In this document: positions 32,843 through 42,256 of the stretch, piece by piece
Numbering within the stretch: the stretch's first letter is position 1
How the letters are laid out: each line of letters starts with the position of its first letter
Origin: Myxococcus landrumus
GTDB taxonomy: Bacteria > Myxococcota > Myxococcia > Myxococcales > Myxococcaceae
Direction of reading: 5' to 3'
DNA: 64,000 bases
Assembly: GCF_017301635.1 (NCBI RefSeq)
Contig: NZ_CP071091.1
Coordinates: 8,114,501 to 8,178,500 of the forward strand
Position numbers and translations under genes: made by a program
Notes under the pieces: model-generated
Seen by the model: only the letters and a program-made list of their open reading frames with translations
What the model was told of the DNA's origin: nothing
Databases searched by the model: none

Positions 32843-34432
32843 TCACTCGTCGAGCGTCGCGCCCAGTTCTCGGGCCCGCCGTTCGACGGCGGTCTTCACG
32901 CGGGTCTCGAACTGGTGCGCCAGGGTGAGGGTCTCGGGCTTGAGCCGCGCCACCTGTTCGAGCGCGGTGAGGACATCCGCCTGGACCACGTCCTCGTGGG
33001 CGTCGTTCATCTTCGTGGTGAAGACGTGGACCGAGTACTGGCCGGAGGGCGTCCGCGTGAAGCGGTAGCCGCTGCTCCAGTCCTTGACCGTCAGGCGCAC
33101 CCAGCGAAAGGTGACCTCGGGGACCTTCGACTCCCGGACGAGGTCGAAGAGCGCGGCGGCGGCCTCGGCGTCACCGTTGGAGAGCCGCAGCCGGAGCTGG
33201 AGCTGCTCCAATCGCGCGACCAGGGGCGTGCGCAGGAAGTCCGCCACCTGGGGGAGAGAGGCGGTGCGGTCGAGCCGGCGGAGCCCCGGAAAGGCCCCCG
33301 GCGTCTTCGCCAGGTCGAGCCACTCGTCAGCGGAGCGCGTGTCGACGAGGGCTTCGAGGCGAGGCCACTTCGCGAGCTCCGCGCAGCCCACGTCGCTGTG
33401 CGCGAGCGAGCGCAGCGACTTCATGACCTCGTGCGTGGTGACGTCGGAGTCGCCGCGTCCCTCCAGGTGCTCCACCGTGGCCCACAGGGGATGGCCCACC
33501 GTCTTCGCGATGGCGCTCGCGATGGCGCGGGCGCTGCCCTGCTTCAGCGCGGCATGGGACAGGAAGCCTCGGGTGAAGACGCAGTCGGGCTTGAGCACTT
33601 CATCCAAGGGCCCGAGCAGCTCCTTGCGCGCCGTCTTCAGAATCGCACGCTCGCGCTTCTTCTCGGCGGCCGTGAGCTCTCGGCGCGTGGCTTCGAGCTG
33701 GAGCGCGATGAGCTCTCCGCGAGGGTGTTCCTGTTCCAGGAGGATGTCCGCCAGCACGGCGCGGGCTTCGTCGTCCTCGGGCTTCTCGAGCACTCGCGCG
33801 AGCAGCTCCTTCGCGTCCCCTTCGCGCGCGGGCTTCGGAGGCGCGGCCTCCGTGAGTGCCGCATCGAGCTTTCCGAGGACCTTCGCCTCCTCCTCGGAGA
33901 GCACGGTGTCCTTCGCGGCCTCAAGCTCCGCGCGGATGCGGTCGACGTGCCGGGCCAGGAACTCCTCCGCATCCACCTCCTCGTCGTAACCGGACCGGGC
34001 CTTCAGCACCGTGCTCGCGGCCTGGGTGTCCTGGATGCGGCGGGCCAGCGGAGCAAGTCGCGTCCAGAAGGGACGAGCGCCCGTGCTGGTGAACGGCGGG
34101 TCCGCGAAGTGGCCCGCGACCCATCGGTCGATGCGCGGGTCCAGGGGCCAGTCCGCGAGGGTCTCCAGCCGCGCGCGAGCCTTCACCGAGCCCTTGTCGA
34201 GCAGCGTCGCGAGCAGTGTCGCGAGCACCGCCGCGTCCTGCGTCTTCGCCAGGGTGTCCCAGTCTTTCGACGGTGCCGGCTCACTCGCCAGCTTGTTGCC
34301 CACGTTGACGACACATCGGGCGAGCTCCGGGTTCGGCGCCGCGCGCCAGGCCACGAGGAGGCCCTGGAGCACGCGGCTCCAGTCGCCCTGATTCGCGGGC
34401 TCCAGCAGGGACGCAAGCTTGGGGGTGGGCAT
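32843..34432 (-). CDS. Repeat-companion domain (TIGR02996-like) protein
   Basis: A 529-residue protein of mixed helical repeat character. Near residues 235-270, LLARVLEKPEDDEARAVLADILLEQEHPRGELIALQLE matches the myxobacterial repeat-companion domain (pattern: P-x-D-D-x-x-R-x-x-L-A-D-x-L-x-x-x-x-x-P-R-G-E-x-I-x-L-Q). It is preceded by armadillo/HEAT-like helices and followed by leucine-rich-repeat-like stretches. No signal peptide or membrane helix. Start 34432 (MPTPKLASLLEP) or 34459. Function unknown. It lies 23 bases after the YchJ-like gene and 224 bases before the beta-lactamase pseudogene. Confidence 0.6.
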   Translation of the reverse strand: MPTPKLASLLEPANQGDWSRVLQGLLVAWRAAPNPELARCVVNVGNKLASEPAPSKDWDTLAKTQDAAVLATLLATLLDKGSVKARARLETLADWPLDPRIDRWVAGHFADPPFTSTGARPFWTRLAPLARRIQDTQAASTVLKARSGYDEEVDAEEFLARHVDRIRAELEAAKDTVLSEEEAKVLGKLDAALTEAAPPKPAREGDAKELLARVLEKPEDDEARAVLADILLEQEHPRGELIALQLEATRRELTAAEKKRERAILKTARKELLGPLDEVLKPDCVFTRGFLSHAALKQGSARAIASAIAKTVGHPLWATVEHLEGRGDSDVTTHEVMKSLRSLAHSDVGCAELAKWPRLEALVDTRSADEWLDLAKTPGAFPGLRRLDRTASLPQVADFLRTPLVARLEQLQLRLRLSNGDAEAAAALFDLVRESKVPEVTFRWVRLTVKDWSSGYRFTRTPSGQYSVHVFTTKMNDAHEDVVQADVLTALEQVARLKPETLTLAHQFETRVKTAVERRARELGATLDE

Positions 34433-34455
34433 GGAGTCTCGTCCGGGGCCGCCCC

Positions 34456-34926
34456 TCACTTCGGAAACGTGGCGATGGTCAGCGTCTCCGGAGGCACCTT
34501 CAGCTCGCGCAGCGCGAGCGTGTCACCGGAGTGGTAGCGCCAGCCGACGCCGTCATGCTGGAAGTCGGAGCGCTCGACGAAGGAGCGCTCCTTGCCCTTC
34601 TCGAACACCTTCGCGAAGAAGAGCACCTGCGCGGTGCCCTGGGCGTCCGGCTCCCGCCGGTCCATCACGACCAGCTTGGGGAACTGGTGTCCCTGGGCGA
34701 ACGTGCGCAGCTCGCGCACCACCACGTCCTCCGGCCGGGCGCGGTCCGGGTGGCTCGGATGGAGTGTCTTCCACAGGTAGGCGGCCTCGCGCATCGCGAA
34801 GGCGCTGTAGCGGCTGCGCATCAGGCGCTCGGCGTCGGGCGCTTCCGCGTCACCTCGGTGGAAGGGCGCGCAGCACTCGCGATAGCGCAGTCCGGAACAG
34901 CAGGGGCACGGAGGGGCAGGGGGCAT
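34456..34926 (-). CDS. YchJ-like SEC-C motif protein
   Basis: A 156-residue protein of the YchJ/UPF0225 type. The N-terminal SEC-C zinc knuckle is CPCCSGLRYRECC, and MRSRYSAFAM is the family's second signature. The middle (VLFFAKVFEKGKERSFVERSDF) is an NTF2-like beta domain. Related to the zinc end of SecA, but the role is unknown. ATG start at 34926. Confidence 0.85.
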   Translation of the reverse strand: MPPAPPCPCCSGLRYRECCAPFHRGDAEAPDAERLMRSRYSAFAMREAAYLWKTLHPSHPDRARPEDVVVRELRTFAQGHQFPKLVVMDRREPDAQGTAQVLFFAKVFEKGKERSFVERSDFQHDGVGWRYHSGDTLALRELKVPPETLTIATFPK

Positions 34927-35051
34927 GGACGGGGTGGGAGCCTACCTGGACCCCGCCCGGAAGCGGGATGGGACGTGCTCGACCACCCACACACGTGACG
35001 GAACGCCCTTGCTGGCGGAGGAGTCCGGGCATACATCCCGGGGCCACGCCT

Positions 35052-35945
35052 ATGAGCCTCCTTGAAGCCATTGTCCTGGGACTGGTCCAGGGTCTCACCG
35101 AGTTCCTTCCCATCAGCTCCACCGCGCACCTGCGCATCGCGCCGGAGCTGTTCGGATGGAAGGACCCGGGGGCCGCGTACTCGGCGGTCATCCAGCTGGG
35201 CACGGTGGCCGCCGTGCTCATCTACTTCCGCAAGGACATCGTCTCGCTCGTGGGCGCCTTCTTCCGCGGGCTCGTGAAGAAGGACCCCTTCGGCACGGTG
35301 GAGTCCCGGCTGGCGTGGTTCGTGTTGGTGGGCACGCTGCCCATCGGCCTGTGCGGCCTGGCCTTCAAGAAGTCCATCGAGACGCAGTTCCGCTCGCTCT
35401 ACGTCATCTCCGCCAGCCTCATCATCCTGGCCATCATCCTCTTCGTCGTGGAGAAGCGCGCCTCGCATCGGCGGACGCTCGCGGACATGACGTGGCGGGA
35501 CGGCATCCTCATCGGACTGTGGCAGGCGCTGGCGCTCATCCCAGGCTCGTCGCGCTCGGGCACCACGCTCACCGGCGGCCTGTCGCTGGGGCTCAAACGC
35601 GAGGACGCGGCGCGCTACTCGTTCCTCCTGTCCATCCCCGCCACCACGCTCGCGGGCCTCTTCGAGCTCAAGCACCTGATGGAAGCCACCGAGCGCCCCA
35701 GCGCCCTGTCGCTCTGGGTGGGGACGCTGGTGGCCTTCGGGTCGGGCATGGCGGCCATCGCGTGGCTGTTGAACTACCTGCGCTCACGCACGACGCTGGT
35801 GTTCGTCATCTACCGCATCGTGCTGGGCGTGCTGCTCCTCGTGCTGCTGCAGGCGGGAGTGCTCAAGCCCTTGTCGGGCGCGGAGCACGCGGAGGCACCT
35901 CGCGACGCGGGGGCACAGCAGGTGGAGAAGCAGGTCGCGGACTAG
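35052..35945 (+). CDS. uppP: Undecaprenyl-diphosphatase
   Basis: A 297-residue inner-membrane enzyme of about eight helices that recycles undecaprenyl pyrophosphate to the lipid carrier used for peptidoglycan, LPS and other polymers (UppP/BacA). The signatures LVQGLTEFLPISSTAHL (about 10-26) and PGSSRSGTTL (the second active-site loop, with the essential Arg) are intact. ATG at 35052. A NUDIX gene follows after 12 bases on the same strand. The C-terminal tail is acidic and Ala-rich. Confidence 0.95.
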   Translation: MSLLEAIVLGLVQGLTEFLPISSTAHLRIAPELFGWKDPGAAYSAVIQLGTVAAVLIYFRKDIVSLVGAFFRGLVKKDPFGTVESRLAWFVLVGTLPIGLCGLAFKKSIETQFRSLYVISASLIILAIILFVVEKRASHRRTLADMTWRDGILIGLWQALALIPGSSRSGTTLTGGLSLGLKREDAARYSFLLSIPATTLAGLFELKHLMEATERPSALSLWVGTLVAFGSGMAAIAWLLNYLRSRTTLVFVIYRIVLGVLLLVLLQAGVLKPLSGAEHAEAPRDAGAQQVEKQVAD

Positions 35946-35957
35946 GAGGCGGACGTC

Positions 35958-36569
35958 GTGAGCGTGGAGGCGTTGTTCCAGGGGGTGGAGTCACGGCTCG
36001 CGGCGCGTCCGGCTCGCGACGTGAATCTGCCGGGGCTCGTGTTGCGCGAGGCCGCGGTGCTGGTGCCGCTGTTCGAGCGCGATGGCGTGCCTCACATGGT
36101 GTTCACCCGCCGCCCGGCCACGTTGCGCACCCACGCCAACCAGTACAGCTACCCAGGGGGCGGTCGCGACGCGGAGGACCTCACGCCGCTGCACACCGCG
36201 CTGCGCGAGACGGAGGAGGAGCTGGGCATCGACCGCAGGGGCGTGCGGGTGCTCGGCATGCTGGACGAGGTGCCCACCATCTCCCAGTACCGCGTGCGTC
36301 CCTTCGTCGGCGTGATTCCGGGCGATGGCCAGTACACGCCCAGCGTCGAGGAGGTGGCCTTCATCCTCGAGGTGCCCCTGGAGCGGCTGATGGACCCGTC
36401 CATCCTCCGCGTCGAGCGCAAGGAAGTCCTCGGCGCCGAGCGGGACTTGTACTTCTACACCTACGAGGGCCACGTCATCTGGGGCGCCACCGCGCGCATC
36501 CTCCGTGACTTCCTGGCGCAGGTGGAGCAGGTGCCCGGGTTGCAGGCGCTGCTCACGCCTCCGCGCTAG
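35958..36569 (+). CDS. NUDIX hydrolase, CoA-pyrophosphatase-like
   Basis: A 203-residue NUDIX enzyme. GGGRDAEDLTPLHTALRETEEELGI contains the Nudix box core REtEEELGI with the preceding TALRE, as in the coenzyme A diphosphatase group (NudL/YeaB); LRTHANQYSYPGG is the second motif of this group. GTG start, GAGGCGG upstream. Its TAG stop overlaps the stop codon of the convergent MBOAT gene (a CTAG palindrome). Confidence 0.88.
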   Translation: MSVEALFQGVESRLAARPARDVNLPGLVLREAAVLVPLFERDGVPHMVFTRRPATLRTHANQYSYPGGGRDAEDLTPLHTALRETEEELGIDRRGVRVLGMLDEVPTISQYRVRPFVGVIPGDGQYTPSVEEVAFILEVPLERLMDPSILRVERKEVLGAERDLYFYTYEGHVIWGATARILRDFLAQVEQVPGLQALLTPPR

Positions 36570-37984
36570 AACTGGAGGTAGACGTAGGGCCGTGTCTCCA
36601 CCGCGGACAGGTGGCGGATGCCCAGGCCCAGCAGGATGAGCGCGACGGCGCGCACGGGCACGGGCAGCCGGACGAACAGCTCCGACGTCACCGTGTAGAG
36701 CTTCATCGGCACCGCGTGGAAGAACACCGCCGCCGCGAGCATGCCCCACACCAGCGGGCTCACGTTGGCGATGCCCGGCACTCCCTCCATCATCCGCGCG
36801 TAGAACTCCCCCGCGTCCGTCATGTTCTTCGCGCGGAACACCACGCGCGTCAGCACGACGATGGTGAAGGTCGCCAGCATCCCCACCGCGATGCGCGGGA
36901 CACCCGGCTTCTCCGGCTTGCCGATGGTCCACTCCCAGCACCGCGTCAGCCCGAGCGCGAAGCCATGCACGCCGCCCCACACCGCGAAGCGCCAGTCCGC
37001 GCCGTGCCACAGGCCGCCCAGCACCATCACCGTCATCAGGTTGAAGAGGACGCGGGGCTTCGACACGCGGTTGCCGCCCAGCGGGCGGTACAGGTAGTCC
37101 CGCAGCCAGGTGGACAGGCTCATGTGCCACCGGTTCCAGAACTCACCCAGGTTCTTCGCCAGGTACGGCCGGTTGAAGTTCTCCGGGAACTTGAAGCCGA
37201 ACAGCGCCGCCACGCCCAGCGCGATGTCCGAGTACCCCGAAAAGTCGTAGTAGAGCTCGAAGGTGTAGGCGATGGCGGCGACGACACACTCGGCCGACGC
37301 GTACTTCTCTGGCGCGGCGAACACCGGGTCGACGATGCCGCTGCCCAGCACGTCCGCGATGACCAGCTTCTTCACCAGTCCCACCGCGATGCGGAACATC
37401 GCCCGTCCGCCGTCCTCGGGCGTCAGCGTGGGCACGTCGCGGAAGCGCTCCAGCAGCTCCGACGCGCGGATGATGGGTCCGTTCACCACGCGCGGGAAGA
37501 ACAGCATGTAGAGCAGGTGCTCGATGAACGAGTACCCGGCGCTCGCCTTCCCCCGGTACACGTCCACCGTGTAGCTGATGGCCTGGAACACGAAGAACGA
37601 CAGGCCCACCGGCAGAATCAAGCTGAACGGCGTCTCGCGGATGTGCAGGCCCCAGGTGGCGGGCACCAGCTCCAGCGCCGTCTTGCGCAGGAGCTCCAGG
37701 TACTTGAACCCCGCGAGCAACCCCAGGTTCGACACGATGGACAGCGTGACGAGCAACTTGCGCACGCCCGGCGATTGCGAGCGTCCCATCCCCTTGACGA
37801 GCAGGTGGTCCACCGTGACGCCCACCAGGAAGATGAGCAGCGGGAAGGGCGTGAAGGCCGCGTAGAAGTACACGCTGGCCACCAGCAGCACGACCATGCG
37901 CGGCCAGAAGTGCTGGTGCACCGCCCAGTAGAGGGCGAACACCGCGATGACGAAGACGACGTACTGGAGGCTGTGCGAGAGCAC
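36566..37984 (-). CDS. MBOAT family O-acyltransferase
   Basis: A 472-residue integral membrane protein of the AlgI/DltB MBOAT class, which transfers acetyl or acyl groups from the cytoplasm onto extracytoplasmic polysaccharides. About eleven helices. The catalytic His lies in GGLWHGADWRFAVWGGVHG. NRPYLAKNLGEFWNRWHMSLSTWL is the conserved class segment. GTG start at 37984, one base after the TGA of the SGNH gene, so the two are coupled. The SGNH partner probably completes the extracytoplasmic transfer. Confidence 0.92.
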   Translation of the reverse strand: MLSHSLQYVVFVIAVFALYWAVHQHFWPRMVVLLVASVYFYAAFTPFPLLIFLVGVTVDHLLVKGMGRSQSPGVRKLLVTLSIVSNLGLLAGFKYLELLRKTALELVPATWGLHIRETPFSLILPVGLSFFVFQAISYTVDVYRGKASAGYSFIEHLLYMLFFPRVVNGPIIRASELLERFRDVPTLTPEDGGRAMFRIAVGLVKKLVIADVLGSGIVDPVFAAPEKYASAECVVAAIAYTFELYYDFSGYSDIALGVAALFGFKFPENFNRPYLAKNLGEFWNRWHMSLSTWLRDYLYRPLGGNRVSKPRVLFNLMTVMVLGGLWHGADWRFAVWGGVHGFALGLTRCWEWTIGKPEKPGVPRIAVGMLATFTIVVLTRVVFRAKNMTDAGEFYARMMEGVPGIANVSPLVWGMLAAAVFFHAVPMKLYTVTSELFVRLPVPVRAVALILLGLGIRHLSAVETRPYVYLQF

Positions 37985-37985
37985 G

Positions 37986-40874
37986 TCAGTTTCCGTCCAT
38001 GCGTGCGGCGGTGGGGACACCCTTCTTGTGCTGCTCGTAGGCGGCCAGGAAGTCGCGCGCGAAGCTCGCCGCCAGCCGCTCGTAGCCTTCCGGGGTCAGG
38101 TGGACGCCGTCCGCGTGGCCCAGCACCGGACGCGCGCGCTGCCAGCGCAGCATGGCCCGCTCACCGCCCATGGCCGCGCGGGGAGACCAGTACGCGCAGC
38201 CCGCGTCCCGAGCCACCTGGGGCAGCACGCTCAGCACCGAGCCCAGCGCGGGCGCCTCCGTCCAGCGGGCGTTCGCGTCCTGCTGCAACCGGTCCGTGGG
38301 GCCCAACAGCAGGCACTCGGCGTTGCCCGTGGCCTTGCGCAGCCGGGCGATGAGCGCCGTGTAGTCGTTCGTCAGTCCCGCCGCGTCCAGGTCCGCGAGG
38401 CCCGCTTCGTTCGTGCCGTACCAGAAGACGAGCAGGTCCGGTCGCCGCGAGGCGAGCTGCGAGTCCACCGCGCCCGCGTCCATGTTCCGCAGCGTGAAGG
38501 CCGTCGAGCCGGGCAGCCCCAGCGCATCCATCACCACGCCGGGCGTGTCGTACTCCAGCGCGGCGCCGAGCACCGTCACGCCACTGCTCCGCGGCGCCTC
38601 CACTTCCACCTGATGCGAGGCCCCCGTGACAGGGAACGAGCGGATGCGGACGGTGGGGGCGGCCAGGGGCTCGGGGAGCGGCGCGTCGGGAGGCATGGCC
38701 TCTCCGTCGATTCGAATCTCGGGGGCGGCCGTGTCCGGCACGTCCAGCGCGTAGAGGTCCAGGCGCCCCGAGAGCGTCTTCGCCTCCGGGCAGTCCTTGC
38801 AGAACTCGATGCGCAGCTTCGCGCCCGGCGCGCCCACGGCGCGGATGCCCGTCAGGCCCCACAGTCCACCGGGCGGAGACTCCAGCGCGTCCTCCACCTT
38901 CCAGTCGCCCACCAGCTCGCGAGCCACGCGCGCCTTCTCCAGCCGAGGAGACGCCTTGCCCGCGGCGATGAAGCCTCGGCCCGCGTCGCCGAAGCGCTGG
39001 GTCAGCACGCCGCGCACCGCGTCCGTGAAGTAGTGCGAGGCCGTATGGGATGCGCCCAGCTGCGCGATGCCCACGCGCAGGGCTTCACCCGCTTCGCGGC
39101 GTCGCAGCCGGTCGAAGGTCTTCAGCAGCGCGGAGTCCGCTCCCTGGAGTCCCGCGGCATCCAGCACCGGCACCAGCGGCGCATGCGTCTTCGCGAAGCT
39201 CCGCTGGAGCGCCAGGTCGAAGAGGTGGCCCAGGAGGTCGGAGCCCTTCGCGCGGGGATGCACCAGGTCCTCCAACATCAGCCCAGCCTCCAGCCAGCGC
39301 AGCGCGGCGCCCTCGCCACCCATGGCGCTGTACGCGTCCCAGAACGCGCAGCCGCCCAGGCGCGCCTCCTCGCGGAAGATGTCGGAGACCTCCTTGGAGC
39401 CTCGGCGCGGCACCAGCTCGCCGCCCATGGTGCGCACGCCCGCGTCGATGGGGGACATGACCAGGCACGCCGCGTCCGGCACGTTGGCGCGCACGCGCGA
39501 CACCAGCTCCTTCATCTGCGCGCGCACCTCGTCCAGCGTCGTGCGGTCTCGCGAGTAGAAGAACGCCTCGTTGCCGCCCACCATCAGCACCACCATGGCG
39601 GGCTTGCGCTGCCTCAGCTGCGCGCGGAAGGCCGCGGGCTGGGCGCGCAGGTACACCTCCGCCATGCCGCCCAACAGGCCCACCGTGTCGTAGATGACGC
39701 CCGGGGTGCCCGTCTCCAGCGTGACGCCGTGCAGCTCCACCTTGCCAGACGTGGTGAGCGTCAGCGTCTTGGCGCCCTCGGGGATGGCGACTCGCGCGAA
39801 GGCCGCCTCCGACTTCGTCTTCGAGAAGCCGCGCGTCTGCACGCGCTGCAGCGGCCGGCCATCCACGGAGAGCTGCACGGAGCCGCTGGCGGGCTGGGCC
39901 AGGAAGAACAGCTCCGCGACGCGCGAGCCCTCCACGTCGTACTTCGTGTTCTGCGAGCCGCTGGCCGCGGTGAAGGCCACGCCCGTCCAGCCCACCCTGT
40001 CGCGGGGCCACTTGGTGTCCACCAGCCGCGCGATCTCCCAGCCATCCGAGCCCCGTCCGGAGCGCGTCCACCGGCCCGCGCTCGCGGGGCGGGTGATGAA
40101 GAGGAAGCCCTTGCCGCCAGAGCCGAAGCGCTCCTGGAGCCTGTCTCGCACCACGTCGGTGATGTAGTCCGACGCGACCAGCGAGTCGCCCAGGTGCACC
40201 ACGCGCACGGGCGTGCGCCGCGTGTCCGAGCGAAGCTCTCCCAGCGCGCGCAGGAAGGGCGCCAGGCCGTCCTCCTCACAGGTGCCGTCCGCCCGGGCCT
40301 TGCGGCAGTTGGGCTCGATGTCCACGTGCTGCGCGCTCATCCGCTCGCGCAGGGCCTCCAGCTCCACGGCGCGCGCAAGGGTGGGCGCGCTGAGCTCCTC
40401 CAGGCCGATGCCGGGCGTGGTGGGCACGGCGGGGGGCGGCGTGGTGGGGTTGGCGGCCACCTCGGGGCCGGCGTCCTCGGCGGAGTCCTCGTCCGGGAGG
40501 GTGGGGGCCTTGGGCGTGTCCGGCGAGGCGGCGTCGACCTCGGGGAGGGGCGCGGGGCGGCCTCCTCGGAACGACGCGGGGACCACCAAGGCCAGGAGCT
40601 TCTGGCCCAACGGGCCTTGCTGGAGGCTTGGAATGGGCCGCCACGACTCCGGAATCGGGGCGAGTGAAAGCCCCAGCGCCAGTGCGACGGTGAGGGTGAG
40701 CGTCAGCCCGGTGGTTCTGGCCTTGAGGAAGTCCAACAGCGCGACATGAGACTGGCTTTTCGGGGGCGGGTCAAAACTCTCGCCGTCCGAGGCCGCTTCA
40801 TCGTCCGGGGAGCGGACGGGCGGCCTGTCCTGGCGGGTGGGTGGGGGTCGCAACGGCCCGGTGGGGGGCGGCAT
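37986..40874 (-). CDS. Membrane-anchored protein with two tandem SGNH hydrolase domains
   Basis: A 962-residue protein. A Pro-rich N-terminus is followed by one membrane helix (near residue 55-75), a Pro-rich linker, and two SGNH/GDSL domains. Domain 1 (about 225-560) has VVHLGDSLVASDY, VGGNEAFF and DLVHPRAKG. Domain 2 (about 600-955) has QLGASHTASHY, where GDS is replaced by GAS, WYGTNEAG and DGVHLTPEGY. Such proteins pair with MBOAT acyltransferases to O-acetylate polysaccharides. The stop is one base before the MBOAT GTG. ATG 40874 has AGGGAG upstream; longer starts exist. Confidence 0.8.
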   Translation of the reverse strand: MPPPTGPLRPPPTRQDRPPVRSPDDEAASDGESFDPPPKSQSHVALLDFLKARTTGLTLTLTVALALGLSLAPIPESWRPIPSLQQGPLGQKLLALVVPASFRGGRPAPLPEVDAASPDTPKAPTLPDEDSAEDAGPEVAANPTTPPPAVPTTPGIGLEELSAPTLARAVELEALRERMSAQHVDIEPNCRKARADGTCEEDGLAPFLRALGELRSDTRRTPVRVVHLGDSLVASDYITDVVRDRLQERFGSGGKGFLFITRPASAGRWTRSGRGSDGWEIARLVDTKWPRDRVGWTGVAFTAASGSQNTKYDVEGSRVAELFFLAQPASGSVQLSVDGRPLQRVQTRGFSKTKSEAAFARVAIPEGAKTLTLTTSGKVELHGVTLETGTPGVIYDTVGLLGGMAEVYLRAQPAAFRAQLRQRKPAMVVLMVGGNEAFFYSRDRTTLDEVRAQMKELVSRVRANVPDAACLVMSPIDAGVRTMGGELVPRRGSKEVSDIFREEARLGGCAFWDAYSAMGGEGAALRWLEAGLMLEDLVHPRAKGSDLLGHLFDLALQRSFAKTHAPLVPVLDAAGLQGADSALLKTFDRLRRREAGEALRVGIAQLGASHTASHYFTDAVRGVLTQRFGDAGRGFIAAGKASPRLEKARVARELVGDWKVEDALESPPGGLWGLTGIRAVGAPGAKLRIEFCKDCPEAKTLSGRLDLYALDVPDTAAPEIRIDGEAMPPDAPLPEPLAAPTVRIRSFPVTGASHQVEVEAPRSSGVTVLGAALEYDTPGVVMDALGLPGSTAFTLRNMDAGAVDSQLASRRPDLLVFWYGTNEAGLADLDAAGLTNDYTALIARLRKATGNAECLLLGPTDRLQQDANARWTEAPALGSVLSVLPQVARDAGCAYWSPRAAMGGERAMLRWQRARPVLGHADGVHLTPEGYERLAASFARDFLAAYEQHKKGVPTAARMDGN

Positions 40875-40996
40875 GGGGCGGGCTCCCTCTTTCCCGGAAA
40901 GGCCGAAACGGTATGGTGCGCCGCCATTCACGCCGGGGGAAGACCCTGGCGCCTCCCGCCGGCGACGAACCGGCACTCGCAGGAGTCGTACCCCGC

Positions 40997-42061
40997 ATGG
41001 CCCTCTACCCCGTCATCATGGCTGGTGGTTCCGGCACTCGCTTCTGGCCCCTGTCCCGCCAGGCGCGCCCCAAGCAGTTCCTGCCGTTGGCCTCGAAGCA
41101 GCCGCTCATCACCGACACCGCCGCGCGCCTCAAGGGCCTGTCGACGGTGAAGAACACCTTCATCGTGTGCGGCCCGCTGCACGCGAAGGCGGCGGCGAAG
41201 CTGGTGAAGGGGCTGCCCAAGGGGAACCTGCTGGTGGAGCCCGTGGCGCGCAACACCGCGCCCGCCATCGCGCTGGCCGCCCTCCATGTCGCCGCCAGGG
41301 ACCCGGAAGGCGTCATGGTGGTGCTGCCCTCGGACCACCATGTGGCGGACGTGCCCGGCTTCAAGCGCACGCTGGCGGAGGCCGCGCGCATCGCGGAGGG
41401 TGGGCACATCGTCACGCTGGGCATCCAGCCCAACCGCCCCGAGACGGGCTATGGCTACATCCAGGTGGGCGGCGCGCTGGAGGGCGGCGGCCGGGCGGTG
41501 AAGGCGTTCAAGGAGAAGCCCGACGTGGAGACGGCCCGGGGCTATGTGTCCTCGGGGGAGTACCTGTGGAACGGCGGCATCTTCGTCTTCCGCGCGGACG
41601 TCATCCTGGCGGCCTTCGCGCAGCACATGCCGGAGATGAAGAAGGGCCTGGAGGCGCTGCGCAAGACGGTGGGCAAGCGCACCTACGCGTCGGTGTTGAA
41701 GAAGGTGTTCCCCAAGCTGCCCTCCATCTCCATCGACTACGGCGTGATGGAGAAGGCGTCCAACATCGCGGTGCTGCCGGGTGACTTCGGCTGGTCCGAC
41801 GTGGGCTCGTTCGCGGCGATTCCCGAGGTGCGCCCCGCGGATGCGAACGGCAACGTCATCTCCGGCGACCTGGCGGTGGTGGTGGACTGTCAGGGCTGCG
41901 TGGTGCTCGCGGACAAACGCCCGCTGTCGGTGGTGGGGCTCAAGGACGTCGTGGTGGTGGACTCCGGGGACGCGGTGCTGGTGGTTCCCCGTGAGAAGAG
42001 CCAGGACGTGCGCAAGGTCGTCGAGGCGCTCAAGGCGCGGAAGCTCCAGAAGTACCTGTAG
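40997..42061 (+). CDS. manC: Mannose-1-phosphate guanylyltransferase
   Basis: A 354-residue nucleotidyltransferase making GDP-mannose from mannose-1-P and GTP. The N-terminal pyrophosphorylase signature is MAGGSGTRFWPLSR with KQFLPL; EPVARNTAPAIALAALH and the active-site pair VLPSDHH and GYGYIQVG are present; WNGGIFVFR and IDYGVMEK follow. It lacks the C-terminal isomerase domain of bifunctional AlgA. ATG 40997 has AGGAG upstream. The second GDP-mannose pathway enzyme is encoded 2.6 kb downstream. Confidence 0.93.
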   Translation: MALYPVIMAGGSGTRFWPLSRQARPKQFLPLASKQPLITDTAARLKGLSTVKNTFIVCGPLHAKAAAKLVKGLPKGNLLVEPVARNTAPAIALAALHVAARDPEGVMVVLPSDHHVADVPGFKRTLAEAARIAEGGHIVTLGIQPNRPETGYGYIQVGGALEGGGRAVKAFKEKPDVETARGYVSSGEYLWNGGIFVFRADVILAAFAQHMPEMKKGLEALRKTVGKRTYASVLKKVFPKLPSISIDYGVMEKASNIAVLPGDFGWSDVGSFAAIPEVRPADANGNVISGDLAVVVDCQGCVVLADKRPLSVVGLKDVVVVDSGDAVLVVPREKSQDVRKVVEALKARKLQKYL

Positions 42062-42256
42062 TCAGCGCGGGGTGTGCGCTGGAGAAAGTTCCGACCCGGG
42101 GGCTGAAAGTTTTTCCGTCTCTGGGGCGCGGCTTTCTCGGGGTTCTGGTCCTGGCGGGAGGTTGTCCTGTCGGGTTCAGGACGAAGCCGGGGGAGCACGC
42201 GGGTTGCAGTGTTGCCGCCATCCGCCCCATGCCGGGGCGACAGAGGCGGTGGCGAC

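Noticed and set aside
42164..42182. GTCCTG/CAGGAC hairpin after manC as a terminator
   Set aside because: Six-base stem, more than 100 bases after the stop and with no T-run; too weak to list as a feature.
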